From contig OZ026630.1 in NCBI GenBank assembly GCA_964020975.1, positions 29,604,337-29,668,336 on the forward strand: a DNA stretch of 64,000 nt, given 5' to 3'. The position numbers and the translations under genes are program-made. Shown here piece after piece: positions 25,429-38,320 of this stretch; the stretch's first letter is position 1; the number at the start of each line of letters is the position of its first letter. A model generated the notes under the pieces. It worked only from the letters and a program-made list of their open reading frames with translations, had not been told where the DNA came from and searched no databases. Origin of the DNA: Hermodice carunculata. Taxonomy: Eukaryota > Annelida > Polychaeta > Eunicida > Amphinomidae.

Positions 25429-25646
25429 TTAACCCTTCCCTAACTATATTGACATGGCTTTAAAACTCAGTCAACACCTTTCCTTAGCATGGCTTGGGGG
25501 CTGAACACCCAACCCAAGCCAAGGATAGCTGCTGACCTGGCATATGTTATCTTGACAGGTCTCATCCACAATTTTCCTTCTATTTTGTTCACTTTTCATT
25601 TACTTTCATTGCAGTCTGTTTTGGATGATTCTAGGGGGAAGGGTTC
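25429..25646 (+). mobile_element. TTAA-flanked hairpin element, copy
   Basis: The left end TTAACCCTTCCCTAAC faces a right end GGGGGAAGGGTTCA. About 40 bp inside the left end an imperfect hairpin (25469-25537) has arms GTCAACACCTTTCCTTAGCA and CCAAGGATAGCTGCTGAC, with a TTGGG/CCCAA inner pair. After the hairpin comes GGTCTCATCC, shared with the copy near 57690. About 218 bp, no gene. Confidence 0.6.
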
Positions 25647-25940
25647 AGGTTACAACTCTCCAAGTTCCTGTAACTCCCTCAGTGCTACTTTAGTATATGG
25701 TAATTTACATGTTCAACAGCTCCAGAACCACTGATCACATTCACCAGGATGAACCTTGTCTGGGTGTGTGCCAAATATACTCGAATGGTTATGCTCCAGT
25801 GATTTTTTAATTTTACTGAATTCTAAATGTAAATTCTTTTCATTTTTCTGCTGACTCAGCAAATTTCACAAATTGGCAAATATATGTAAAACATATCCTT
25901 CAAAATAAGGAATCTTAGGCCAATGGTTTACATTAAACAT

Positions 25941-26290
25941 TAATAGGAAAGTACCTATGGGCTTTCAATATTGATACAGTTAATTTTGATCCTGGGTGAC
26001 CCTGAAAGGTCAGACTGATTATACTGACTTTTATCTTGGTCATCATCGTAGATCCTAGATGCATAGAAACTATAAAATTTACCAGGAAAGTACCTATGGG
26101 CTTTCATTTGGTGTAGTTAATCTTGACCTTGAGTGACATTGAAAGGTCAAACTGGAGGTCAAACTGATACATCAGCTTATATGTTGGTGATGATGGATCC
26201 TAGACCCACAGTTACAACAAATGTTAATAGGAAAGTGCCCATAGGCTTTCATTTGTTGTAGTTAATCTTGACCTTGAAAGGTCAAACTTG
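25941..26290. repeat. Tandem triplication, unit about 140 bp
   Basis: GGAAAGTACCTATGGGCTTTC starts three units (near 25946, 26082 and 26229), each followed by GTTAATCTTGACCTTGA-like and AAAGGTCAAACTG-like blocks. It resembles the TGACCT-rich interspersed repeats elsewhere. Confidence 0.7.
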
Positions 26291-26955
26291 AGGTCAAGCT
26301 GACACATTGGCTATTTCACTTCATGTCTGGGCTCTAGCTCTATATGGATTTTTAGCTGAGTTGTTCACTTGAGAACTACATTTGTATATGAGGCATGACT
26401 TTGATACTGAACTTGGTGATGGTCCATTCTGTGGGCCAGAGCAAGTTGGTTTATGAGCGACATTGACCTCATTACCAAGGTCACATGGTTATTTTTATGA
26501 ATTTGTACAGCTGATAACGAGAAATTTATTTCAGCTAGGACTTTGATGCTACACACGATACAACATGGTATTCTGCAAGATAACAAAGGCAATTGTTAGC
26601 AACTGAGCAATAAAGACAGACAAGCCAAGGCCAGTGATGCTGCCATGTTTGCTGTTGTGGTTTCATCCTATGTTGCACTCATCAGGCACTCTCTACACCT
26701 GTGCAAGTTCTAACAGTAAAGCTGGTGTGAGGCCTTTTTATAAGGTGAGGTAACATTGCTAGTCACGCCACTAAACATCATCTGCATGTTGTCACTGTTT
26801 GAACTGGCTGCTTGTCTCAACTGACAGAACCCTAAAACAATATGCATATCTCCATCTGCACATGCATCAACTCAAAGTGCACTGGGGCCACAGAGTATCC
26901 CAATCACCTGATTGCCAGCAGAATTTGCATCAAAACTGAGATTCTGTATGTTCAG

Positions 26956-27348
26956 ATCACTGGAGTAATTGTACACCGGGCAACAGGGTCAGTTCATTGG
27001 AGTAACAGTACACAGGACTATAGTGTCAGATCATTGGAGTAACAGTACACAGGACTATAGTGTCAGATCATTGGAGTAACAATACACAGGACTATAGTGT
27101 CAGTTCATTGGAGTAACAGTATACAGGACTATAGTGTCAGATCATTGGAGTAACAGTATACAGGACTATAGTGTCACATCATTGGAGTAACAGTACACAG
27201 GACTATAGTGTCAGATCACTGGAGTAACAGTATACAGGACAATAGTGTCAGATCATTGGAGTAACAATATACAGGACACTGGAGTAACAGTATACAGGAC
27301 TATAGTGTCAGATCATTGGAGTAACAGTACACAGGATTAAAGTGTCAG
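26956..27348. repeat. Minisatellite, 37-bp unit, about 10 copies
   Basis: The unit is CATTGGAGTAACAGTA, then CACAGGACTATAGTGTCAGAT. Most copies differ at one to three positions; one copy near 27270 is shortened. Confidence 0.95.
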
Positions 27349-29924
27349 ATGATAGCTGTCTCTGCAACTTTTCTTGCAAATCCTGAGGGATTCATACTTT
27401 GAACTCAAGGAGATATAACACTGTAAATTTACTTAAAAGTGCAATAAAGTATATATTTTTTCGAAGGCATACAAACTAAAGATTTCTGCTTTGGTAAAGT
27501 TTCTTGGAAGCACAATTATTCTAAAAGTGTAGATATATCATCCCTTGATATAAATTTTCCATTCAGCTAGTACATTTTCATGTATTTCTCCATCATATTT
27601 ATGGCAAACTGTAGGACACAATGCAAATGAAAAAAAAAAACATGTCCCAAATTGTTCCTGAGCGGCAGATATTAGAAGTTAGAATGATGACAGATCACAG
27701 GAAAACTCTAATCACAAAACGGCACCAAATTTAAAAAATGTGAGACACTCTTTTTTCATTCATTGCATGAAGTTTACTGTAGATTTGATATCCCAATCCT
27801 CAAAATTGAATGAGCAATATCAATATTTGTAGTAAATTATGATGATCCTTTGTGTAATTTTTATGTAGATTGCCATCAACTAACATTATAAAATCGTAAT
27901 TAACAGAATCTTCAGTTTTTTTGGCATTCACAAAAGGTATACCATGACTGTATTTCACTTTCTATATGAATCATGGGTAACTTATATGTAACAATTTGTG
28001 AAAGTCACAGCTAACCTTACGTATATCTTTATCATATGTGTTAACTGGCAGACAGACTCTTACAATGGACTAACATGTGCACTATTGTCCCACTGAGTTA
28101 TGAGACATGATATAAAGAATTACCATGTCCCTAGTCAGCCATAGTCATCATTCATTACTACAGACACAGTAACTTTCAGCCACCTGGCATTCAGAAAGTT
28201 TGAAAAAAAAAATCATATGAATGCAGCATGGTCATGTTAAAGGCTTCAGACCATTGTTGAACAAGGTCAACAGGTTCATATTCACAGGTGTTATATATGA
28301 CCACCAGATGGCTCTGCAGTTCAAAGACCGTGCAGGTGCACAGATATCTTGAATTTAAACTATTGTTTTATTGTTACACTTAGTCTTTGTCTCAATATCA
28401 CTTATGATATACATGTGCATGTCAAAAGTTTATTGAGTGCAGAATAAATTATCAAGAAAGAGATGTTTCAAAATGTCTTTTAGAACCACACACTAAAGCA
28501 CAGAGAAAACATTTTATATGTGCATACCTGGGCTCATGTACTTGACGAATGAATTAACCCATAGTAGTCAGTACTTGATGAAAGAGTTAACCCATAGTGG
28601 TCAGTACTTGATGAATGAGTTAACCTATGGTAGTCAGTACCTGATGTGCACACCTAGACTTCATCCCACATTCTGCACATGGTCGCAACGTTTTCTGTGA
28701 TATAGGTGTTCAATACAAGTGCAGAGACTTGCATATAAGGACAGGTCCTCACTTACGCATTATAACTCTTGCCATGTCAGGCCAAAAAAGGTTGTATCAG
28801 AAACTTCATGGGTGAAAAACCTCAAATCAAGCTGTGGGACAGATTAGTTTGCCATGTACATATGATGTATGTTCACTCAATACACAACCCTGGACACCAC
28901 AGTTTTGGGTAAGCACAAGGGTGCCTGTTAAGATAAACTGGTCACTTGGCCAGTTTCGGTATTAAAATGAGACACTTTCAGTGACATGTTTATCTTCAGC
29001 ATAGTCCTGCAGTTTTCAAGTTATATGGTGGTTTTACCAGTTTTTGGGGCATCAGAGTTTTTGTGGTAATGATTTTGTGCTTGACTGTAATGATGTCACA
29101 AATAAAACCAAATCAACACAGTACTGAAAATATCCATAATGCTGACAAAGCAGCCTTACTTTGAATGAAATAAAAATAAACATATCAAGCTGTTGGGCAG
29201 TGGTCAAATCACCAAGCCTACCATCAAAACTAGCCAGAGCAGCACAACTTTTAAACTAATTTTGGAAAAACATAAGACTGTTACGACTGTACAATCCCAG
29301 CTCACAGAAACACTGGCGACCTCTTCTGGATGAGCACTTAAACCAGCTAATTTTGCTTTCTCTTATGTTAAGTCTGTAAATGAAAGTTATATCATTCTCA
29401 GCTGTCAATAATGGAGCATAAAACCCATACAAAAAAAAAAAAAAAAAGAAAGAAAGAACTGGGGGGGGGGGGGGGTCCTCCACAAATAGTGCCTGGCATA
29501 ACATGAATGAATAATAAGTGTGCATGTTTGTGCAAATTACATGTGTAATCACCACACACATTGGTCACACCTGGTCTTGGTGTCTCACAGACAGTCTGCA
29601 TAACATAACATGAATGCGTCTGAGCAAGTGCCCTTCCTAATCACCAATATTCACAGGACTCATGGGTAAATGAGTTCACTGCACTTTTCTGCGATCTGTA
29701 TTACTCTTGCGCAACTCCTTCATTTTCTTTGTCTCCTGTCGAAAGTTAGCCATTATGACCTTTCCATACAAGCCCAATTCAAACATATTTTCTACTTGAG
29801 TTGCTTTCCTTGTGGTTAAGTGCCTAAGGAATGTTTTCATTTTCACTGACTGTTTACTTGCTTTCACATTGCACTCAGCTAGGCCTCAAAATTAAATGGC
29901 AGCAAATGAACAATGTCTGTATTT
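27349..29924. other. Gene-free stretch with a small tandem repeat
   Basis: A 35-bp unit (AGTCAGTACTTGATGAA, then GAGTTAACCCATAG) repeats three times at 28540-28645. A CTCF-like CCACCAGATGGCTCT lies at 28301-28315. An A-run and a G-run of 15 stand close together at 29431-29475. No assignable gene. Confidence 0.5.
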
Positions 29925-30260
29925 CTAAGGATTCTACTGTTGTCAAATTAACAATGACATGTACTTCTTGGAATTCCACTGTTGTCAAATGAACAATGAC
30001 GTGTACTTCTTGGGATTCTACTGTTGTCAAATGAGCAATGATATGTACTTTTTGGGATTTACTGTTGTCAAATGAACAATGATATGTACTTCTTGGGATT
30101 CTACTGTTGTCAAATGAGCAATGATATGCACTTCTTGTGATTCTACTGTTGTCAAATGAACAATGACGTGTACTTCTTGGGATTCTGCTGTTGTTAAATA
30201 AGCAAAGAGATTTTTTTATTGTCAAATGAACAATGATATGCATATTTCTTGTGATTCTAC
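29925..30260. repeat. Minisatellite, 42-bp unit, about 8 copies
   Basis: The unit is TGTTGTCAAATGAACAATGA, then TATGTACTTCTTGGGATTCTAC. Because 42 is a multiple of three, it supports the longest open frame in the window (190 codons, minus, 29875-30447) as a 14-residue repeat; the frame switches register partway, which is not expected of a selected protein. Confidence 0.95.
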
Positions 30261-30580
30261 AATTGTATGTGCATTTATTGCACATCGTAAAATAGCAAAC
30301 GACCAGATAAAAAAATGCCTTCACAAGCAATACCTGTATCGACTTTCTAATTTTTTTTTCTTGAAATAAAGTAAACGGCTTAATAATTGTATATATACAA
30401 CAAGCACTGAACCAAGCTTTAGACCTACACAACAAATGTATAGGCATTATAAAATACTTTCTACCTGTCCATGAAAGTTTAGTTCACTCACAGCAATACT
30501 ATACCCCAGGATATCCCATTTTATGTTGTGAAACAACCTTTGGGTAACAGACTTCTATGTTCTATGTTCTACTAAATGTA

Positions 30581-30655
30581 CAGCAGTCCCTGTCTTGATA
30601 GATCATCTCCCATGAAGAACTACCTGCCTTTAAGGACCACTTTTCACAATACTTT
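30581..30655 (+). mobile_element. Left end of a CAGTAGTCCCTC-type MITE
   Basis: TACAGCAGTCCCTGTCTTGAT matches the left end of the element at 12642-13096. No right end is seen. The 43-bp minisatellite begins about 75 bp inside it, so the array may have grown from the element's interior. Confidence 0.45.
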
Positions 30656-31290
30656 GCTAAGTAACTTTCAGGTCATTGATATCTCATATGAAGGACCATC
30701 TTAGTACCTTTCAGGCCATTGATATCTCATATGAAGGACCACCTTGGTACCTCTCAGGTCATTGATATCTCATATGAAGGATCACCTTAGTACCTTTCAG
30801 GCTATTGATATCTCATATGAAGGACCACCTTGGTACCTTTCAGGCCACTGATATCTCATTTGAAGGACCACCTTAGCACCTCCCAGGCCATTGATATTTC
30901 ATATGAAAGATCATCTTAGTACCTTTCAGGCCATTGATATCTCATATGAAGGACCACCTTAGTACCTCTCAGGCCATCGATATCTCATGTGAAGGACCAC
31001 CTTAGTACCTTTCACGTCATTTATATCTGATATGAAAGATCATCTTAGTACCTTTCAGGTCATTTACATCTCATATGAAGGACCACCTTGGTACCTTTTA
31101 CGTCATTTATATCTCTTATGAAAGATCATCTTAGTACCTTTCAGGTCATTTATATCTCATATGAAGGACCACCTTGGTACCTTTCAGGTCATTTATATCT
31201 CTTATGAAAGATCATCTTAGTACCTTTCAGGTCATTTATATCTCTTATGGAGGATCATCTTGGTACCTTTGAGGTCATTGGTATCTTATG
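30656..31290. repeat. Minisatellite, 43-bp unit, about 15 copies
   Basis: The unit is CATTGATATCTCATATGAAG, then GACCACCTTGGTACCTTTCAGGT. Two subtypes (GAAGGACCACCTTGG and GAAAGATCATCTTAG) alternate in the right half, hinting at a doubled higher-order unit there. Confidence 0.95.
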
Positions 31291-33199
31291 ATTTTGCCCA
31301 ATAGACAATTTTCCTCAAAATGGACAGAAATTTTATAACATTTCCTTCACAAAAGTTAAAATTCTTGTAGGAGCATTTTGAGCACAAACATATGGCCATG
31401 TTTTATACTACATTGTATTTTGCTAAAAAATGCCACAAGGCACAATTTTTGCCCTAATTAAGGGTGTGTTTTGTAAGGTTTGAAGTGCACACTTCTGCCA
31501 AAAATTTGGGTAAGTACCCTCACCCCTATACCCCAAATGGCCTGCTCCCTATCATTTTGTTTTTCTGCAGTATATGCAGTAGACAGCATATATATATATA
31601 TATATATGGTTGATATCCAGTGTAGGCGTATGGTGGACACCATTGTCATTCTCACCTACTCCTGTTACTACTTCATTGTCAACTGTCCTTGACTGTCGCC
31701 CATTTTTTTCAAACTTGCAATTATCGTGATTTCCATCTACCCATAACCTCAAAACACGTGGGGTCAAATAGTTGTGACCTTTATACTTATGTGGACTTCT
31801 TACTCAGTTTAGGCGGGAATTTGTGCATCCTGTCAGCTGTCATGATATGCTATGATGGATGACTTGTTTATGCTGCTACCTTCTATTCTATGAGCACTCC
31901 AATTTCTCTACCCTCCAACCCCCCCCCCCCCCAACTACCACCACCAATGTTGATCCTGCCACAAACCAGGTATGGGATGGCTAGCTATTTTGGTATGGGC
32001 CCCTGAGCCTGGCACCTTAGAGATCAGACCACAATGAGCAGCAAAACAAATTCTTCACTTGATATCAGCCCACCACTGGTGCATACCAGCCAACTGCAAG
32101 CTGTTTTCTCTGCGTCAAAACAAGCAGCCTGCTGCGTTCATGTTTGCTGACCCAGAAACATGTATTTACTATTGACACCATTTGGCGGGAATGCATACAA
32201 TGGATTGCAATGCCAATAATGCAGTACCCACAACAGTATGTTTCAAACTGGAGGGGGAAAAAAAAGTGTTTGGCTGGAGGTCCTGTCCTATACACAACAG
32301 CCCTGGCTTGACATCCGCTCTTTGTGTTCAGGTGTGTTTGTGTTTGTTCCTGTCTCTGTCTGTGTACATGGGTGGGGGGCACCAGGCCACTAACTTTCTT
32401 GCCCAACATATTTTATAATAAACCACAAAAAACATAGATACCAAAAACATAAGACCATCTTCAAAAATAATATCAATATTGTACCTTGTTCCAATATTGG
32501 ATATATTACATGCAAAATATCAAAACACTGGGGGTTTTTTTCTTTTTTTTTCTTTTTTTTTTTTTTTTCTTTTTTCTTTTTTCATTTTTTTATTTATCAC
32601 ATGTCTCACCTTCAGATGGAGCCCCTTTTAGTTAGAAGGTTTATCAATGGTTATCACCAGAAGAGATAAAGATCTCCGAGGACATTCTCCGAAACAGTTG
32701 AGTTGTTTGTTGGGACACAATGCATGATGGAGTCTTGATGGCATCAAGTGCACCAGCTGATACTTTCTCACAACATTACAGTTTCTGCCAACAGATGGCA
32801 ACACTGAGCCAGTACTGCCTTTCCACTCGTGACAGAAAACTCTTGCAGTTCCATATCCTGTGCATGGGAAACATTACTGACTCTGTGTGTGTCCATGTTT
32901 ATTTAGGTTGGGAGGTGAGAGCATGACAAAGCCACTCTCTACCAGCATATCAACTGAATGCTTTGAGAGACACCATCTGCAACATTGCAGTTATGATCAT
33001 GGTATCAATTGTTGGTGCGGCTTTTCTTCATCCAGCCTTTTCTGGGGATGGTGCTTCCACAAGTTTGCCGCTGGTAATTTGTAGGTATTGACTCACCATG
33101 TGAGCCAGCTTACAACAACCTGTGGTCCTGTATTCAAACTCATCCCCAGAAATGTACACAAACATTCCACGCCCGATTTGGTTATTTACATTTTTATAG
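31291..33199. other. Gene-free stretch with weak exon-like pieces
   Basis: A TA run lies at 31589-31608, C-run at 31919-31932, T-rich tract at 32535-32590. Piece 32782-32914 (plus) follows TTCTCACAACATTACAG and ends GGGAG before GTGAGA, open as MATLSQYCLSTRDRKLLQ. Piece 32982-33073 has several open frames. CTCF-like CCAACAGATGGCAACACT lies at 32788-32805. None confirmed. Confidence 0.35.
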
Positions 33200-33304
33200 A
33201 TGAAGATATGCAGGCAACTCATCTCCACCCCGACAGCGAAGCCATGGACCAATACTGCAGTATGCCGGCCCTTCCTCTTTTTTACGACAGTTACGACACT
33301 GAAG
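33200..33304 (+). CDS. Candidate 105-nt exon, unknown protein
   Basis: The acceptor TTATTTACATTTTTATAG is strong; the donor is GAAG before GTATTT. The exon is symmetric (phase 1 in, phase 1 out) and the open frame reads EDMQATHLHPDSEAMDQY, then CSMPALPLFYDSYDTE. It holds several CpGs where the neighbourhood is CpG-poor, which fits a constrained coding piece. I recognise no domain. The opposite strand is also partly open, so chance cannot be excluded. Confidence 0.35.
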
Positions 33305-34930
33305 GTATTTTTGGGTAACCACTACTTACCAAGGCTCAGGCTGAAAAGTGTTTACAAAAATATTTATACCATCAATATTTCTGTAGAGGGAATGATCAAA
33401 AGATTTCAAATATGATTATAAGTCCAACTTTGTGAGCTAGTTGTTGAATGTGCATTTAACTCACGGGCAAACATGGCAACTGTCAGACCCCTGTGCAAAT
33501 GTGAATACAACTCTACTCAAGTTTATTCAAATTTCAAACTTTTTCACCAATGTGGCTGAAAAAAGTGTCACATATTTTTCATATCTTTAGTTTTCCAAAT
33601 ATGTGCTTTTTAAAATTAAAGAGGCCAAGAAGCCCCAAAAATGGAAACCTCAATTTTCAAAACTGCATATATATATCACGAGAGGAATTCATACAGGCAT
33701 GGTGTCTGTTTTCCAATCGTTTTTTAAATAAATATGTTTAAACCATATATATATATATATATATGAGCTACATGTGTTTAAACACAAGTATTTTAAGCAT
33801 AAAATAAAGGATTGAAACTGCAAACAGTTATTTCACATTTATGTAGACATCTGACATTTCCACAAAGGTGAATATATGTATTTATTTAACAATTAGATGA
33901 CAAGGTAGAAATTATAGTCACATTTAGAATCGTTTGGGTCACATACATACATAATTTCTTCATTTTTTTCTCTCTATGCACTTAAATAGGTAATGGTTAT
34001 CCCCCAAAAATAGGACAGGAAAGTTACATAGGCAATCCCATTCAGGATTCCTAATGTTCCCCTGCACCCCACATCAAACCTGTGAAATATCTCCTTTTCC
34101 TCTCTGTTCTGTGGTTCCCCTTAACCATGTTAACTATTGGGTCACTCCAGTGGTGTACATTCATCCAGTCTGTGATGTGACTGGCCCACCGTAAAGGAGT
34201 ACGTGTAATCTGTACATAACTTCTAACACCACGTCACTAGACGGGTGGACCATTTAAGCAGAACCACTGTCTGCCTGTGACGTTGGCCAAATAATGTAAG
34301 TATAACATCCAATGTTACACTCACATATAAAAGCAGCGTCCCTAACGGTCATAACCAGTTCCTGATGATGCCCCACTAGAAGTGAAACCAGTCAAACTAT
34401 TTTCCCTTATTTTTCTTCAGGTTGTCAGCCCTTTGCCTGGTTTGTTTCATTTACCCCCCCAAAAAATGCCTTTGGTGTCCTAACTGTCCTTAATCCCAAC
34501 GTGTTCCCATTCCAAGTTTCAAGGTCTGTATAATCTTTGGTTCAACACGCACAAACTTTCAGTAGCTGAACCCTGCAAATTTCTGACTCCATGTTGTGTG
34601 AAAAGATATACCAGATGGCAAAAATGTTAGATTGGGAATCCACAGCATCCAAGGTAGCCAGAATCACAAGCAACCTGCATAAAATCCAATCCATGACTAC
34701 TTCCATGTCACTCCATTCAGGATTCTGCCAGTTTAGAATGTCCATGTAGTTTACTCCATCACTTTAATAGTAGAGGGTAAGCTGCCTCAAGACAGGCCTT
34801 AGGTTCTCCACTGGGAAGGTGATTTAAACATACTTTGTTGTACATGATTTATTAGACAGTATGGGACAAATTGAATTACATTGTATGTATAAATATAAAA
34901 CTATATGCAAGATAGATGCATTTTACAAGT
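33305..34930. other. Gene-free stretch
   Basis: TA run at 33746-33764. A hammerhead-ribozyme-like core (CTGATGA at 34362-34368, GAAAC at 34384-34388) lies in a repeat-like segment. No gene seen. Confidence 0.45.
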
Positions 34931-35119
34931 ACAGTGCTTCCTCTTTATAAGACTGGTAGCGGTGTACACGCAGTTGAGGGTGTTATAGAAAAACCAGCTT
35001 ATAGTGAGGGACTCTTAACATGGAAGTACTGGGAACAGTAGTTCAGTGGGACCATGTAGCCACCGTGTTATATCAGAAACTGCCTTGTATTGAGGGGCAT
35101 TACAAAGAGGCAGCACTGT
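34931..35119. mobile_element. TA-flanked MITE, ends CAGTGCTTCCTCTTT
   Basis: TA, then CAGTGCTTCCTCTTTATAA on the left; TTACAAAGAGGCAGCACTG, then TA on the right. About 18 of 20 end positions mirror. TA duplication and CAGTG ends fit a Tc1/mariner-type non-autonomous element of 189 bp with no gene. Confidence 0.75.
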
Positions 35120-35381
35120 ACTGTGAACCTGCATAACATTTCCCACACAATGCCGAACAAACAGACTGGATTTTGGCTGTATAAATATGCAGGGGCCTTG
35201 GCAGACCCCTGCATTAAACTGTACTGATTTATACAAATCAAAACTCTTCATGTGATAAATAATTTCTACCGGAAAAGAAGTCCATATGGAGAATGTCTAA
35301 GGTGGAAAAAAAGGCAAACTGAAGTAAGCCCTGACTGTACTGCCATTCTCTCATGTGCCAAACACAATCATCACATGGTAA

Positions 35382-35399
35382 CCACTAGAGGGCAGCACT
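35382..35399 (+). promoter_or_regulatory. CTCF-like motif
   Basis: CCACTAGAGGGCAGCACT matches the bilaterian CTCF core (CCASYAGRKGGCR) at every core position. It stands in unique sequence. Binding is inference. Confidence 0.5.
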
Positions 35400-36109
35400 G
35401 ACATACCAACTGCACATGTTGGCACACAAACCAATTTACATTCCTGTTTTGAAAAAGCACAAAAGTCGTACAAAGAGTTAAGAAACATTGGTGATAAGAC
35501 AAGTTCCTACTAGCATGCACCTTAATAGAGACATCTGCCGTGAACCCAGTGTTGTTGGTTAAGACTGCCGTGGTTTGAGTTACGGAGAGGAGGACTAATA
35601 TCTGTCACTTGTCACAGATCACTGAAGAAATGGCCACTGTCTTTTCTGAAAGATACTCCAATACCTCCCTTCTTCACCATGACTCACATCCTCCCTCAAT
35701 GGAAAGAATGTACCTTTTTATATGGCTATACTGTCCTTCCTGCCTTAAATGTGCTCCCTCCACCATGTCAAAGACGGGGGACACAGTGTCTCTGTATCCA
35801 CTCAGAATAATCAGATCCAGCACCCACTATTTTCACAATATATTTTCCATGCCAATTGGGTACAATCATTGTTGTTTAGAGAGAAAAAAGTTTTCCCTTT
35901 TCATGGCAATCTTTTTCATTCAGGTTTATCAACCCGGATGAATCATCCACCACTGACTTTTCAGAAACAATGTAATACATTTCATGTTAAATGACACAAA
36001 TACCTTGGCCAATCAATAGCTCTACTTATCAAGGTAGTAACCACCACATTTTTTCATGCTGTAACTGCCCCTAATAATGCTGCATGTACCACACCTCATG
36101 CTACAGGAT
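35400..36109. other. Gene-free stretch
   Basis: An open frame of 110 codons at 35609-35941 (plus) begins after GTCACAGATCACTGAAG; it contains no recognisable domain and no good exon boundaries. Nothing else of note. Confidence 0.45.
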
Positions 36110-36960
36110 ACCTCTGACAATAACTACCACTTATGAGTGTTATGTACATCTGATGTTATGGTATGCCTCTGGCAATAACTGCCACTTATGAGTGTTTTGT
36201 ACATTTTATGTTACAGTATACCTCTGGCAATAACTGCCACTTATGAGTGTTTTGTACATTTTATGTTACAGTATACCTCTGGCAATAACTGCCACTTACG
36301 AGTGTTTTGTACATCTCATGTTACAGTATACCTCTGGCAATAACTGCCACTTACGAGTGTTTTGTACATCTCAAGTTACAGTATACCTCTGGCAATAACT
36401 GCCACTTATGAGTGTTTTGTACATCTCATGTAACAGTACACCTCTGGCAATAAGTGCCACTTACGAGTGTTTTGCACATCTCATGTAACAGTATACCTCT
36501 GGCAATAACTGCCACTTATGAGTGTTTTGTACATCTCATGTAACAGTATACCTCTGGCAATAACTGCCACTTACGAGTGTTTTGTACATTTCATGTTACA
36601 GTATACCTCTGGCAATAAGTGCCACTTAGGAGTGTTTTGTACATTTCATGTTACAGTATACCTCTGGCAATAACTGTCACTTATGAGTGTTCTGTACATG
36701 TCATGTTACAGTATACCTCTGGCAATAAGTACCACTTATGAGTGTTCCATACATCTCATGTCACAGTATACCTCTGGCAATAAGTGCCACTTACGAGTGT
36801 TTTGTACATTTCATGTTACAGTATACCTCTGGCAATAACTGTCACTTATGAGTGTTCTGTACATCTCATGTTACAGTATACCTCTGGCAATAAGTGCCAC
36901 TTATGAGTGTTCCGTACATCTCATGTCACAGTATACCTCTGGCAATAAGTGTCACTCACT
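36110..36960. repeat. Minisatellite, 55-bp unit, about 15 copies
   Basis: The unit is TTACAGTATACCTCTGGCAA, then TAACTGCCACTTATGAGTG and TTTTGTACATCTCATG. Copies are 90 percent or more alike; edge copies are more diverged. Confidence 0.95.
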
Positions 36961-37054
36961 ATGGTGTTATTTGCCACACCCCATATTACAGTGTACTTCT
37001 GACAATAACTGTCACTTAGAAGGATAATTCCTATTTACACTATACCTCAAGGAA

Positions 37055-37206
37055 GCTACTGACGAGACCTGCAGCATGCCATCATGGATGGTCTTTCATA
37101 CCATCTCAGCAAAAACGTTTTCTAGTTATGAAATTTAAATAAAAATATCAAGGTAGATGACAATTTACATCCAAGCATTTCTGGGTGATTTGAGCAGGAA
37201 AAGGTT
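37055..37206 (+). mobile_element. 3' half of a TTAA-flanked hairpin element
   Basis: GACGAGACCT, GTTTTCTAGTTATGAAATTTAAATAAA and the end GAGCAGGAAAAGGTTAA match the parts to the right of the hairpin in other copies (for example 57675-57830). No left end or hairpin is present. Confidence 0.45.
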
Positions 37207-38320
37207 AAGAGCACCTGCAAGAGAGGGCCACTTTTTGACGGCAGTCAGGCCAGTCTTAAAGGTATCACTATTTGCCTCTGGCAATCCAACATGAACTAAA
37301 TTGCTATTAATCCCTATCCTCTCAATTTTCTTACTTTATTGTTTTCACCTTCCCCTTTTGAAGGACAATCATTGCACCAAGTCCTTCCCTCTGACTAAAA
37401 CAAACAATGGAATTGTGTAGTAACTTTTAATTTCTATACTTAAGACCAGATCAATGTATGAGTGACCCAGGTGATGGCATTGAGGAAGCAACCACTTCCA
37501 GTTCCTGCTAAACAGAGCAAGCTCCATGTTATTGCAAGTCAGTGGCAACTGGAGTGGAAACACAAACAAGATGGGTTTGTTTGGCAGACAATGTATCTAC
37601 ATCAAAAAAAAAAAAAAAGAAAAAAAAATTTTAATGTATTTTTATTTATTTTATTTTTTTTATTTTTATTTATTTTTTTCCCCTTTTGCGAATACATTGA
37701 GACGTCACGGCCCCCTCAAGCCACAGTCATACTATTATTGTATCAGTGACTAATGCTAGTTTCACAGAGTATTCCTCTCAACTGCCATTTATGGGGAGCA
37801 TTACAATTGGTTCCAAAGAGCACTGTACTCTTCAAACTGCAGTTAACTCAACACCATTTGAGAGAAAACTAATATCTGGCAGCTACAAGGCGAATCTGTG
37901 TCCATCATTTACTGGTCCCTGTCATGTTTGTCTGCCAACTGACTCACCTATCCACAAGTGACATTGGTTCACTATCACATATCTGTATGTGGGTTTAAAT
38001 GGAAAGACATGGTACTTTGCACACTGTTAGCTTGACAAGGAGCAAGAGGACTACCAGAAGTGAATCCTCCATCCTCCACAGGGCCAGCATTTCGGCAAGA
38101 ATCCATTCTCGTAGAGATTCTCCTCAACTTGTCTGTCTTTAAAAAGAAAACTAATTGACAAAAAGCCAAATAGATTCTCGCAAAATTTTGCGAAATTCTG
38201 GCCCTGCTCCAGTGTTAAATTTTCTCTCCCCCCCCCCCCCCCCCGTCCCCTGGAAATAATGATCTTATCTTTTTATTATGCATGTAGCTCATTTAAATCC
38301 ATAAATACAGTATACATACT
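37207..38320. other. Gene-free stretch
   Basis: An A-run and T-rich tract lie at 37603-37685 and a C-run of about 16 at 38228-38244. A minus-strand open frame at 37975-38169 has no recognisable domain. Confidence 0.5.

Noticed and set aside
29875-30447. Longest open frame in the window (190 codons, minus), with 14-residue repeats
   Set aside because: It follows a 42-bp minisatellite. The repeat changes reading register partway, and there is no domain, so it is an arithmetic by-product of the unit length.
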